Of a stretch of 64,000 nucleotides of DNA, positions 27,118-35,861 are shown in pieces. Under the pieces are notes generated by a model, which was not told where the DNA came from, did not search any database, and saw nothing but the letters and a program-made list of their open reading frames with translations. Source of the DNA: Polyangiaceae bacterium (lineage in GTDB: Bacteria > Myxococcota_A > Polyangia > Polyangiales > Polyangiaceae); contig JACKEB010000020.1 in the NCBI GenBank assembly GCA_020633205.1, forward strand, positions 124,001-188,000, written 5' to 3'. Position numbers and translations under genes: made by a program. Within the stretch, counting starts at the first letter, position 1, and every line of letters starts with the position of its first letter.

Positions 27118-28818
27118 TCACTCGCTGCAGGACAGCACCGCCCAGCCACCGGTCGGCTCACCAGCGCTGAGCTTCGAGCGCGTCATCCAGGCGACCGCGA
27201 CCAAGCCACGCGCGGCGGCCATGCTCACCAAATCACCTTCGAAGCCCGTCAAGTCGGTGCTGCCCACGGTCCCGTCAAAGACAGCAGCTGTCCCCGCGGT
27301 GAGCGTGGCGTTCGCCCCGGTGTACGGGATGATGGTCAGCTTCTCTGACGCACCGGTGAGGAAGAACACACGATCCCCAAGTTGGGCGACGTCACCACCA
27401 CGAACGGAACCACTACCGGCGCTGCCCTGACCGAGGTCTGCACCAGTCGCGTCAGTCAACTGGTAGTGGATGCCTGTAGCCTCGGGCACCATCGCCAGCA
27501 CGCGGTCGTCCCACGAAGTGATCGCACCCCAGGTCGCGTCGGGCAGCTCGATCTCCGTTGGCGTGGCGGCTTCGGGTGCACCAACCTGGAGCACCACCGC
27601 TGCGCGATCGGGGATTTGGCCAAGCAGGCCACGCACCGTTGCCGTGCGGCTCACTTCCGCGAAGCCGGCCGGGGCGGCCATGAACAGGTTCGAGGTGTTC
27701 ACGCCCCCTTTGAAACCCGCCCCCTCGAGGGTCGCGCTCTGCACCACGACACCACTGGTGGTCAGCACGCGATACACGAACTCGAAATCATTGGCCGACC
27801 CAGCGACAGGACTGGCAGAGTGGTTACGCGCCAGTGTGAGTTCGGAGAACGCGGGGTTCGAGACGGAGTTGTTCCCCGTGGAAGCGCCGCCGGCATCAAA
27901 GGTCGCGAACACCGCGCCTGCGCCGCCGCCGGTGCAGTTTGGAAGGCTCGCGGTGAGCACACCCCCTCCGTCACCAAACGCGATCCCGAGCCCCGGGTCC
28001 TTGGGGGTCTCTGCGCAGGCGGAGAGCGGGATCTTGCTGGGCGACGCGGGCGCGCCGGCGTCTGTCACGCCCTGTAAAACCAGCTGAAGCGTCGTGGTGG
28101 CGGGGTTCTGCTCGCGGAAGCCAATCACGAATCCGCTGGGGGTCGCGACGATCGCCGGACCGGACAGATTCGCATCCTCCGCTGCCGCGGCCGGGAGTTC
28201 ACCGCTCGCCACGACGCTCAGGCTGCAGCCGCCCCCACCGCCGTCGGTGGAGGAATCTCCGGTGCCACCGTCGCCAGGCTCGCCTTCGCAGCGACCCCCG
28301 ACGCAGGTCGAGGGAGCGATACACGCGGTGCTCGCTCTGAGTGGCGTGCAAGCATCGACCTCTGAGCACTGCCCGTCCACTGGGCAGTTCGCCCAAGCAG
28401 CAACGTTGATCTCCACTTTCTTGATGTCATCGAGGTTCGCGCAGGTGCAGCCAGTGGCGATGGGCTTGCACGTGTCATCTTTGAGGATCACGCCGAATGC
28501 ATATTTCCGCGCAGAAAGTGTACCAACCTCAGGGAGTCCGTTGCCCTCGGCCACAACCGAGCGGAACACGGCACCCGTAGTGTCTCCGGCCGCGAGCTGG
28601 ACCTCTACATCCCCACAGGTGTTGCCGGGGCATTCCGATTCAAAAACGGCGAATTCGGCGTAGGCGGTGCCCTGCTGACGGAAATTGCACAGGTCGTGCA
28701 TGACCAGCTCGAGGTCGCGCGAGGAGCACGCTGAGCCGAGCAGGCCACTGCCGAGGAGAAACACTGCCCCCGACATCCAACCGAAAGCTCGCACACCCTT
28801 CAAAGTATAAGTTCTCAT
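27118..28818 (-). CDS. Cys-rich N-domain lipoprotein with beta-propeller-like C-terminal part
   Basis: 566 residues from the ATG at 28818. A signal peptide ends in LLGSAC (lipobox). Residues about 35-200 are Cys-rich (CPGNTCGDVEV, CTCANLDD, CPVDGQCSEVDACTP, CIAPSTCVGGRCEG) and likely disulfide-bonded. A Gly/Asp/Ser linker follows, then a 350-residue repeat-like region with evenly spaced hydrophobic strands and DRVLAMVPE, GDRVFFLTGA motifs that suggest a beta-propeller. It is a probable exported, membrane-anchored surface protein of unknown role. The downstream small Cys-rich gene and tilS follow closely, so they may share a transcript. Confidence 0.75.
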   Translation of the reverse strand: MRTYTLKGVRAFGWMSGAVFLLGSGLLGSACSSRDLELVMHDLCNFRQQGTAYAEFAVFESECPGNTCGDVEVQLAAGDTTGAVFRSVVAEGNGLPEVGTLSARKYAFGVILKDDTCKPIATGCTCANLDDIKKVEINVAAWANCPVDGQCSEVDACTPLRASTACIAPSTCVGGRCEGEPGDGGTGDSSTDGGGGGCSLSVVASGELPAAAAEDANLSGPAIVATPSGFVIGFREQNPATTTLQLVLQGVTDAGAPASPSKIPLSACAETPKDPGLGIAFGDGGGVLTASLPNCTGGGAGAVFATFDAGGASTGNNSVSNPAFSELTLARNHSASPVAGSANDFEFVYRVLTTSGVVVQSATLEGAGFKGGVNTSNLFMAAPAGFAEVSRTATVRGLLGQIPDRAAVVLQVGAPEAATPTEIELPDATWGAITSWDDRVLAMVPEATGIHYQLTDATGADLGQGSAGSGSVRGGDVAQLGDRVFFLTGASEKLTIIPYTGANATLTAGTAAVFDGTVGSTDLTGFEGDLVSMAAARGLVAVAWMTRSKLSAGEPTGGWAVLSCSE

Positions 28819-28923
28819 GTCGCTGTATTCGCTGAAAGTTGCGGTCGGCTCAGCCTGCACCGCAGCTCAAGAGGCCATATCAAGTCGGCGACTCAGTTGG
28901 TCAGGTTCGCCCCAAAGAGTCGT

Positions 28924-31380
28924 TCAAGATCCCATGTTCACGCGTTGTGCCGTCGTCTTCCCGCTCGTGATCTTCACGCTGATGGACTTTGACGCGGCGC
29001 CCTTGCGTCGCAGGGACACCCCGTAGTTCCCTGGGGCAAGCGAGGCACGCACGACGGGCGAGGGCCCCAGGTTACGGCCGTTTGCGCTCACGCTGTCGCA
29101 AGCCGGGTCACACACCACGGTGAGGAAGCCGGGGGCGGTGGACGCCGCGGGCGTCTCCTCCTTCTTCGGCAGCGGACCAGGCACCCGAGCGGGAGCCGAG
29201 GTCGGCGTTCCGGCGGCCGTCGGTGCCTCCGGCTTCTTTTCCTCGGGGAGAGAAGTCGGGTCCAACGTTTCGCCCTCAGGAGCGGCGGTAGCGGTGGCGG
29301 TCGCTGTTGCCGTTGCAGCCGGCTCCGCCGTCGCAACAGGAGGCGGCGTGGTAGGCGCCGTGGGAGCTTGCACGGTCGCGACGGTGGGCACAGGCGCCGG
29401 CGCCGGCTTTTCAAGCACCTTCAACACCACGAGCGCCGTGAGCGCCAACGCTGCGAGCGTCGTCGTCGCGGCGATGACGGCGATCATCAACGAGCGCGAG
29501 TCCTTCTGCGGAGGCGGCTGCGAGTAGATGACCTGCGGAGCAGCCTGCTGCACTGCCGCTGGCGCCGGGGTGGGAGCCATCTGAGCCGGCGGCGGTTCCG
29601 ATACGACCACGGGAGCGGCGGGCTGCGGCGCCGGCTGGTAGCTCTTTGGCGGAACGTGGACCGCAGTCGAAATGGACGCCGTGTTCAGGTCCTCGTCGTT
29701 GAGGTCCATCGGGCTGTCCATGATGCGAGTGACCGCATCGTCGTCTTCATCGTAGCTGTGAAAGCCCGCGTGCTGCACGGGAGGCTGTGGCGCCGGCGCC
29801 GAGTAGCTGGGAATCACCTGTGTCTTGGCTGGAGCCGGACGCGGAGGCGGCGGAGGCGGAGCACCAAGGCCTAGCTGAGTGCGCTTCGGAGAGTTCATGG
29901 CGGAATCTGGCTGGGGCTGAGAGGATGGCCCTTCCAAGGGGTAGCCTGGAAGTGCCTGTGGAGGCGGCACCGTTGGCGGCCGTCCAGCTGCTGGCCGAGG
30001 TGCTGCGAGGGGTTGAGTCGCCCCAAAGGGGCGCATGGCACTGGCCGCCGCAAACGCGGGGCCCGATACGGGAGTGGAACTGGGAATCGCCTGACGCGTG
30101 GGTTGAGAGGGCCGCCGCGCGGAAACATCTGAGGGAGCCGGAGTTGCGCTGATCGGGGGCAAGCGTGCGCCTGGGCTCGCGAGCGCAGTGGATGTCTTCA
30201 GGGGCCCCGGCTGGCCGGGCACTGACTGCACGTCGCTCTCCAGCGTCAGCAGGCTCACCTCGTCCAAGTTGCCAGCAGAGGGCCGCTCCAGCTTGTCTAG
30301 GCTGATGGTCTGAGTGACCTCTGCTGCCCACTGGAGATGCGCCTCGCGCTTCTCGTAGCGATCGGCGAGCACCTGCTTCATGTAGCCGCCGATTTCGTCG
30401 GCGCCGATGAACTGCCCCGTCTTCATCAGGTACTGCTGCAGCGCTCGGGAGAGCTCACGAGCCGTCTGGAAACGGCGGTTCTTGTCCTTCGCCAGCGCGC
30501 GCATGACGATCGACTCGAGCTCCACCGGGTAGTTCGCGACGATGCTCGATGGCGACGGCACGATGCACGCCTGGACACGCTCGAGGGTGTCCAAATCGTT
30601 ATCCATGCGGAATAGACGACGCCCGGTGGTGATCTCCCAGATCACGACGCCCAGCGCGAATACGTCGGTGCGCCGATCGACATCCTCACCCCGCACCTGC
30701 TCCGGGCTCATGTAGGCGAGCTTGCCCTTCAGGGTCCCGGCGCGCGTCTTGGTCATGCGGTCAGTGACCTTGGCAACGCCAAAGTCCACGACCTTTACGC
30801 TCCCGTCGTAGGTCACGAACAGGTTGTGTGGCGTCACATCGCGGTGGACGAGACCGAGCGTTTTGCCGTGCTTGTCCGCCAACTCGTGGGCGGCGTGGAG
30901 GCCCTCCGCGGCATCGGCCACGATCCGCGCCACCATCGCGTGGCTCATTGCGGGGCCGCCCCCCTCATCGAGCACGCGCATGACCTCCCTCAGAGGTTCG
31001 CCGTGCAGGTACTCCATCGCGATCCAGTAGCTGTCGCGGTGGGTACCAAGGTCAAAGACCTGAGCTACGTTTGGATGAGTGATCCGCGCGGCAATGCGCG
31101 CCTCATCCAGAAACATGGAGATGAAAGTCTGGTCTTCCGCCAGGTGCTTGTGGATGCGCTTGATAGCCACCCACTTTTGGAAGCCGCCAGGGCCATCTGC
31201 ACGCGCCAGATGCACGGAGGCCATTCCACCGACGCCGATCTCATCGACAACGCGGTAGCGCCCCAGAAAGTAGGTCCCACCTGAGGGGAACGAGGGTTCA
31301 CTGTATTCGAGACGCGAGTCACTCTCCGACCCGGAGAGCCGGGGCGCACGTGGAGGCCGAGGCGCAGGGCCAGGGCTCAT
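28924..31380 (-). CDS. Ser/Thr protein kinase with long Pro/Ala linker, TM and C-terminal PEGA-like domain
   Basis: 818 residues; ATG at 31380 overlaps the stop of the upstream gene (ATGA). The kinase domain (about 40-310) has GVGGMASVHLA, VAIKRIHKHL, HRDVTPHN as catalytic loop (Val-Thr-Pro instead of Leu-Lys-Pro, a form seen often in myxobacterial kinases), VVDFGVAKV and YMSPEQVRGEDVDRRTD. A 300-residue Pro/Ala/Gln-rich linker leads to one TM helix (near 620-645), a Pro/Thr/Ala stretch and a PEGA-like end (GFLTVVCDPACDSVSANG, SPVVRASLAPGNYGVSLRR). It should be an active membrane kinase. The overlapping TPR gene upstream is its likely partner. Confidence 0.9.
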   Translation of the reverse strand: MSPGPAPRPPRAPRLSGSESDSRLEYSEPSFPSGGTYFLGRYRVVDEIGVGGMASVHLARADGPGGFQKWVAIKRIHKHLAEDQTFISMFLDEARIAARITHPNVAQVFDLGTHRDSYWIAMEYLHGEPLREVMRVLDEGGGPAMSHAMVARIVADAAEGLHAAHELADKHGKTLGLVHRDVTPHNLFVTYDGSVKVVDFGVAKVTDRMTKTRAGTLKGKLAYMSPEQVRGEDVDRRTDVFALGVVIWEITTGRRLFRMDNDLDTLERVQACIVPSPSSIVANYPVELESIVMRALAKDKNRRFQTARELSRALQQYLMKTGQFIGADEIGGYMKQVLADRYEKREAHLQWAAEVTQTISLDKLERPSAGNLDEVSLLTLESDVQSVPGQPGPLKTSTALASPGARLPPISATPAPSDVSARRPSQPTRQAIPSSTPVSGPAFAAASAMRPFGATQPLAAPRPAAGRPPTVPPPQALPGYPLEGPSSQPQPDSAMNSPKRTQLGLGAPPPPPPRPAPAKTQVIPSYSAPAPQPPVQHAGFHSYDEDDDAVTRIMDSPMDLNDEDLNTASISTAVHVPPKSYQPAPQPAAPVVVSEPPPAQMAPTPAPAAVQQAAPQVIYSQPPPQKDSRSLMIAVIAATTTLAALALTALVVLKVLEKPAPAPVPTVATVQAPTAPTTPPPVATAEPAATATATATATAAPEGETLDPTSLPEEKKPEAPTAAGTPTSAPARVPGPLPKKEETPAASTAPGFLTVVCDPACDSVSANGRNLGPSPVVRASLAPGNYGVSLRRKGAASKSISVKITSGKTTAQRVNMGS

Positions 31381-32255
31381 TGCCAAGCCGGCGCTCCAAC
31401 GCTGACATCATCGGACGGCCGCGTTGCAAAGAACACCACCGCAGCGGTCGCTACGATGGCCACGCCGCCGGCAATCCAGGGCACGGGCCCTGAGAAGATG
31501 CCTCCCTCGTCCTTCTTCTTGTCCTTCTTCTTGTTCGCGAAGGGATCCTCTTTGCCCCAGCTTCCGCTGGCAGGCGCCGCGCCGGTCGAGCGCTCCCCTT
31601 CGACCTTGATCTTCAGGCTCTCGGCGACCCACGCGTTGTCCTTGCTGTCCATCCCCGCGACTCGAACCTTCAGACGCGCGCCACGCTCCGCAACCTTGGG
31701 CGGAAACTTGAAGGTGAGCTTGCCGGATGAATCGAGCTTCTTGCGCCACTTCTTGCCAGTCAGCGTGTCTTCGATGGTCACCACGACTCGGGTGACGAAG
31801 ACGGAAAATCCCTCCGGAATTTCTGTCTCGATGACAAACGCTTGGTTGGCGGGGATCTCCTCGGGCGCGCTGATGTTGAGGCTGAGCTTTTCGCCTTGCT
31901 CACCCGCCTCCGACTTCGCCTGCGCGTAGAGCTTGCGTGCGACGGGACCGCTGTCTGCGGGCAGCTCGAAGTTTGGATCGACGACGGACGCCACGCGGAA
32001 GTCGCTCAAGGCACCGGCCTTGTCCTTCAACGCCGCCTTCACGGTGCCAATTCGGCTGTAGGCGATGACGACCTCTTCAGGCTCGAGCCCACCCGCGTCG
32101 AGCGCCTCTTGGTAGAGCTTTTGAGCCTCCTCGAGTTCGCCGCGGTGCCAAGCCGCGTCAGCTTTGCCAAAGGACTTCGGGGCAGCGAATGCCGTCGAAC
32201 CAAACAGGCTCAGAGCAAACGCGAACAAGGCGATGAAGAGGAAGCGCGGATACAT
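31377..32255 (-). CDS. exported TPR protein with C-terminal TM, co-encoded with kinase
   Basis: 292 residues, ATG at 32255. A signal peptide ends in STAFA. Residues 30-120 hold TPR-like repeats (WHRGELEEAQKLYQEAL, AYSRIGTVKAALKDKAGALSDF), 130-220 form a beta-rich Ig-like region (VFVTRVVVTIEDTLTGKKW, LKVRVAGMD), then a Lys/Asp-rich stretch (KKKDKKKDEGG) and one TM helix (WIAGGVAIVATAAVVFFATR). The C-terminus is inside and very short. Its stop overlaps the kinase start, so the two are made together; a periplasmic TPR/Ig sensor feeding the kinase is a fair inference. Confidence 0.75.
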   Translation of the reverse strand: MYPRFLFIALFAFALSLFGSTAFAAPKSFGKADAAWHRGELEEAQKLYQEALDAGGLEPEEVVIAYSRIGTVKAALKDKAGALSDFRVASVVDPNFELPADSGPVARKLYAQAKSEAGEQGEKLSLNISAPEEIPANQAFVIETEIPEGFSVFVTRVVVTIEDTLTGKKWRKKLDSSGKLTFKFPPKVAERGARLKVRVAGMDSKDNAWVAESLKIKVEGERSTGAAPASGSWGKEDPFANKKKDKKKDEGGIFSGPVPWIAGGVAIVATAAVVFFATRPSDDVSVGAPAWQ

Positions 32256-32599
32256 AGGAAACCGTTTGAGAAATCGTATCGGTCAGACACCCGACGATCA
32301 AGGCGGCGGGAGCGTATACTTCCGCCTGCGCCAAACAGACGGATGAAGCCAGTAGCTGGAGTTGGAGGGCGCGCACTCACGGCTGCGTCGCCACCATGCT
32401 TTGAACAAGCCGCCGCGCACACCGAGCGGTTGGCGACCAGCTGGTGACTGCCGCGAACGAACACCGAATTGTCGTCTGCAGAAGCGCGGCTTGCCAAGCT
32501 TCAATCCCGCTTCTGGGCAAGGTGGCGTGCCTTGATCAAGCTCACCGCTCCGCCGCTCGGCATGGATTGCGCGGCGCGTTGTCGCGGAGTAGCGAGCGC
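32256..32599. promoter_or_regulatory. gap between two minus-strand genes
   Basis: About 340 bases between the start of the TPR/kinase operon and the stop of the lipoprotein gene. It should hold the operon promoter; no -35/-10 pair, hairpin or small gene stands out on either strand. Confidence 0.45.
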
Positions 32600-33283
32600 T
32601 TATGGAAACGGCTGCGCTGGCTGACCGCGCTGGAAGAAGAAGCGAAACCGTCCCGTCACACGGCTGGTGCGCCCCGCCGGATAACTGCCATCCGCCGTGG
32701 CATCTCGTGGGTCGACGAAGGTCGCGTCAAACTCCGCATCCGTGAGCCGATCGTCGCCGTTCGTCTCGTTTGGATCGCCGCTGAACAGATCGCTGAAGGT
32801 GATCGTGCCATCTACCGCGTGCAACGTGCCGTTCTGCTCGTGACACGTTTGGTGCAGGTACAGGCTGAGGCTGACCAGCGGCTCCTCGAGTTCGCGGATT
32901 GGAGTCCCAACCGGTTGCACTCCCGACGGCAGCCCCACGGGAATCGAGGTTCCGAGCAAGCCCTTGCGGATCCCGTCCACGTTATTGACCATCACGATCA
33001 ACCCGTCGCTCAGCTCCTCGATGTCTTCCCCACGCTGGATGCGGATGAGCATCGTGTCGCGGTAGGGGTTCGCAGCGAAAAAGCTGGGCTTCAAATCATA
33101 GCTGCCGTTCCAACAGCCCTCGATGAAGAGCCGGTCGCTCTTTACTTCGCCCTCGCCTTCGGCGGTGCTGCACGCGCCCCCCAGGAGACCGAGCAGCAAC
33201 AGCGCAGCGCCGGAGCTCCTTAGCCAAGGCCTCAGGCGCCGTCGCAGGTTTCGCATGCTTTGGGTTTGGGGGTGAGGGGTCAT
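32600..33283 (-). CDS. lipoprotein of unknown function, coupled to mnmA
   Basis: 227 residues; ATG at 33283 overlaps the mnmA stop by four bases, which decides this start. The signal peptide ends in LLGGAC (lipobox). The mature part is soluble, with RLFIEGCWNGSYDLKP, TMLIRIQRGEDIEELSDGLIVMVNNVDGIR and an acidic middle (SGDPNETNGDDRLTDAEF). I recognise no domain. The start region contains one copy of the dispersed GGTTTGGGGGTGAG motif on the complementary strand, read here as TPHPQT. Coupling to a tRNA-modification enzyme looks like chance operon membership. Confidence 0.7.
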   Translation of the reverse strand: MTPHPQTQSMRNLRRRLRPWLRSSGAALLLLGLLGGACSTAEGEGEVKSDRLFIEGCWNGSYDLKPSFFAANPYRDTMLIRIQRGEDIEELSDGLIVMVNNVDGIRKGLLGTSIPVGLPSGVQPVGTPIRELEEPLVSLSLYLHQTCHEQNGTLHAVDGTITFSDLFSGDPNETNGDDRLTDAEFDATFVDPRDATADGSYPAGRTSRVTGRFRFFFQRGQPAQPFP

Positions 33284-34410
33284 GGCTGCGGCTCTGGGCG
33301 TGCAGGTGGGCTAGCGACTTTCGGCTCCTGCTCGGAGCTGTGGAGCCAGCTCCTCTGGATGGTACCACCCCCAAGCACTCGATCCCCGTCGTACATCACC
33401 GCAACTTGTCCCGGCACGATAGCGTGCAGGGGCTCCGCGAACTCGAGCTGAAACTCCCCGAGCCGGTTTGCGAGCTTGGCGGGCTGAGGTGTTCCGCGGT
33501 AGCGGACCACGGCTTGGCAGTCGAAGGGCGCGGCTTGCCCCGTCGCCAGTGCGACCTCGGCGAGCTTGGCGCGATCGGCGAGGAGTTGCTCCCGGGGCCC
33601 GAGTTCGACCGTACCCCCGCGGTCTACTCGCACGACGTACAAACGTTTCCCCGCGGCAACTCCCAGGTTCTTGCGCTGGCCCACTGTGAAGCGGTGGATG
33701 CCGTCGTGCTCAGCGAGCACCCTCCCCCCCTGATCCACCAGCTGGCCCTTGGTGACGCGATCCCCGGCACGTGAGCTGACCAGTGCGTCGTAGCGCCCTC
33801 GAGGAACGAAGCACAGCTCTTGGCTCTCGCCCTTGGTTGCTCCAGGCAGAGCCAGCGTCTCGGCCTCGGCGCGGATTTCCGCCTTGGTGGCGTCACCCAG
33901 AGGAAACATCAAGCGGCCCAGCGTCGCCGCGTCCAGCATGTGCAGGAAGTAGCTCTGGTCCTTGGCCAAATCCCGTGCGCGAAAAAGCGCCGGACGCCCG
34001 GCGTGCTCCCGAATGCGCGCGTAGTGCCCGGTCGCGACGTGGCTCGCTCCCAGGCGATCCGCCAGTTGCAACAGCTCCCGCAGCTTGACTCCGCGATTGC
34101 AGCGCACGCATGGGCTCGGCGTTTCCCCCTCGAGATAGGCATCAACGAAGGGCCCCACGACTTCGCGCTGGAATAGCTCGCGACGATCGAAGGCGAAGTA
34201 GGGAATGCTCAGCGCGTCGCAGACTCGGCGAGCGTCGTGGACGTCTTCCGGTGCGCAGCAGCGCCCTTTGACCTGACCGTCGTCTGGATAGTCCCAGAGA
34301 TGCAGCGTGACCCCAACGACATCGTGCCCCGCAGCGACCAAGCGGGCAGCGGCGACCGACGAATCGACGCCACCGCTCATCGCAACCAGGATGCGCTCGA
34401 TCTGCTCCAC
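33280..34410 (-). CDS. mnmA: tRNA-specific 2-thiouridylase MnmA
   Basis: 376 residues, GTG start at 34410 just after GAGAGGA. The PP-loop SGGVDSS is at 12-18; both catalytic Cys are present, in PSPCVRCNRGVK near 103 and ESQELCFVPRGRY near 204, and HFTVGQRKNLG-like sequence (HRFTVGQRKNLGVA) marks the tRNA-binding central domain. It puts sulfur on U34 of tRNA for Lys, Glu and Gln. Length is normal. It shares a four-base overlap with the lipoprotein gene downstream and is divergent from the sctI-like gene. Confidence 0.96.
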   Translation of the reverse strand: MEQIERILVAMSGGVDSSVAAARLVAAGHDVVGVTLHLWDYPDDGQVKGRCCAPEDVHDARRVCDALSIPYFAFDRRELFQREVVGPFVDAYLEGETPSPCVRCNRGVKLRELLQLADRLGASHVATGHYARIREHAGRPALFRARDLAKDQSYFLHMLDAATLGRLMFPLGDATKAEIRAEAETLALPGATKGESQELCFVPRGRYDALVSSRAGDRVTKGQLVDQGGRVLAEHDGIHRFTVGQRKNLGVAAGKRLYVVRVDRGGTVELGPREQLLADRAKLAEVALATGQAAPFDCQAVVRYRGTPQPAKLANRLGEFQLEFAEPLHAIVPGQVAVMYDGDRVLGGGTIQRSWLHSSEQEPKVASPPARPEPQP

Positions 34411-34501
34411 GTCCTCTCAATAGCCCGCTTCGGTCACGGGGCAAGCTGGCATCTTACCCACAAAGCACGCAACCAACCCGAGTCCTGGTCGACAGCTAGC
34501 C

Positions 34502-34810
34502 ATGGAAATCGGAACTGGAGCCCCGAGCCCTCCCCCCGCCACCGCGTCGGCACCTTCAGCGTCAGCTGAGCCCGAACACGTCGAGAGTCGCTTCAAGCAA
34601 GCGCTCAGCGCCCTCGGGGGCGAAATCGATCGCGGGGAAAAGACGGTCAAGCGGGCCTTGAACGGCGCGCAGATGGGAGGCCTGGCCGCGGGCGACTTGA
34701 TCGCGCTCCAAGCTGGCATCTATCGCTACAGCGAAGCCGTGGACCTCGCCGGAAAGCTGGTGGACCGCGCCGGCAGCGCCGTGAAGACGACCCTGCAAAG
34801 CAACGGCTGA
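34502..34810 (+). CDS. sctI: type III secretion inner-rod (YscI/HrpB, SctI)-like protein
   Basis: 102 residues, ATG at 34502, no strong ribosome-binding site. The first 25 residues are Pro/Ala/Ser-rich; the middle (ESRFKQALSALGGEIDRGEK) is helical; the C-terminal 45 residues read GLAAGDLIALQAGIYRYSEA then VDLAGKLVDRAGSAVKTTLQ. The run LxxLQAxxxRYSxxVDLxxKLVDRAxSxVKTxLQ fits the C-terminal domain of the YscI/HrpB inner-rod family, which polymerises inside the basal body below the needle. No other secretion gene is near. It could be a member of a scattered system or a look-alike helical protein. Pattern-based call, not a search result. Confidence 0.6.
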   Translation: MEIGTGAPSPPPATASAPSASAEPEHVESRFKQALSALGGEIDRGEKTVKRALNGAQMGGLAAGDLIALQAGIYRYSEAVDLAGKLVDRAGSAVKTTLQSNG

Positions 34811-34879
34811 ATGACCCACCTGCAAGCAATTCACCCGCGCGAGGCGCGGATGAACCACAATTCCCCAAGGAAATTTAAA

Positions 34880-35467
34880 TCAGCTACGTTGGCCCAATAG
34901 CCCGCCCAAGTTGCGGGGGCGAGGATCGGGATCGTGATGCTTCAAGAAGCGCAGGTTGACCGCGTTGATCAAGCCATGGGCGAGCAGGGGCCCTAGCAAG
35001 CTCCCCGTGGCGGCGTAGACCAACCCCAGAATCAATCCAATGGCGGCTGCCCAACCCGCCCATACCCAACGGCTCGGACCAGGAACGTAGTGCACCAAGC
35101 CGAAAATCAGCGCTTGTAGCCAAACCCCAGCCAACGGCTGCAGCGCCCCGCGAAACAGCAACTCCTCACCCAAGGAACTGAGCACAGCGAGCGCCAGCAG
35201 ACCGACCGGGCTCAATCCCCGCGCAACGGGACGCAGATCCCGGTGCAGCTGCCGCGCCCATTCAAAACGCACCACGCACACTCGGGTGAGTACGACCACC
35301 AGCAATCCGACGCCCAGCCCAGCGCCTGCGCTCCAGGTATGGGAGGGAGCAATCGTTAGCCAAGCCACTGGAAGGGTGAACAAGGACTCACCACGCCAAG
35401 CACCGATAACCAACGCGAGCAGGGCCAGCCCGACATAGGCTGCGGCGTATCGTCCCCACCTGCTCAT
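34880..35467 (-). CDS. CPBP (CAAX/Abi) family intramembrane metalloprotease
   Basis: 195 residues from the ATG at 35467 with AGAGG upstream; the longer frame to 35929 lacks coding character. The motifs SLGEELLFRGAL (EExxxR), IFGLVHYV and AHGLINAVN are the three metal/active-site signatures of this family, set in about six TM helices. Such proteins act as intramembrane proteases or as accessory membrane factors; the substrate is unknown. It lies alone between the sctI-like gene and the FliA-like sigma gene, on the opposite strand from both. Confidence 0.88.
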   Translation of the reverse strand: MSRWGRYAAAYVGLALLALVIGAWRGESLFTLPVAWLTIAPSHTWSAGAGLGVGLLVVVLTRVCVVRFEWARQLHRDLRPVARGLSPVGLLALAVLSSLGEELLFRGALQPLAGVWLQALIFGLVHYVPGPSRWVWAGWAAAIGLILGLVYAATGSLLGPLLAHGLINAVNLRFLKHHDPDPRPRNLGGLLGQRS

Positions 35468-35861
35468 CCTCTGACTATGGCACGCGCAGCTCAACGATGC
35501 GTGCCCGAGTTTCCCCGATGACTCCCCAACCCACCCCAGCACAGCCAGCACCCCACGCACCGCCGCGAGCCGCGCAAGGATGCAGCGTCCCAGCCCCGGT
35601 CTTTCGCCTGCAGAGCGAAGGGGCGCGAGCGGAGGATGCTTCACAGCACTCCGCCAGCAGCCCCGCGCCGGGGCGATTCTCAGTCGCGATGTCACCGCAA
35701 GCTGCGCTAGTGTCCACAAACGCCCCAGCGGCTCACGACTTCGCTCGTCGAGGTCACCAGCCGGCCCCCGCGCAGCGTGGGGGGGGCTCCACGGCAAATG
35801 CAGAATGCGCCGTGGTTCGTTCTCCCGCAGATCTTCGATTCGCTTTGCCAGGTTGGCTGTT
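35468..35861. promoter_or_regulatory. divergent region before the FliA-like sigma gene
   Basis: About 390 bases. The sigma-factor frame stays open back to 35580, but its codons there are poor and the protein would gain an Arg-rich non-family extension, so I treat this as non-coding promoter region. No repeat or tRNA seen. Confidence 0.45.

Noticed and set aside
35580..35861. N-terminal extension of the FliA-like sigma factor
   Set aside because: Codon use is poor, the added residues are Arg/Ser-rich and unlike the family, and the GTG at 35862 gives a normal sigma N-terminus.
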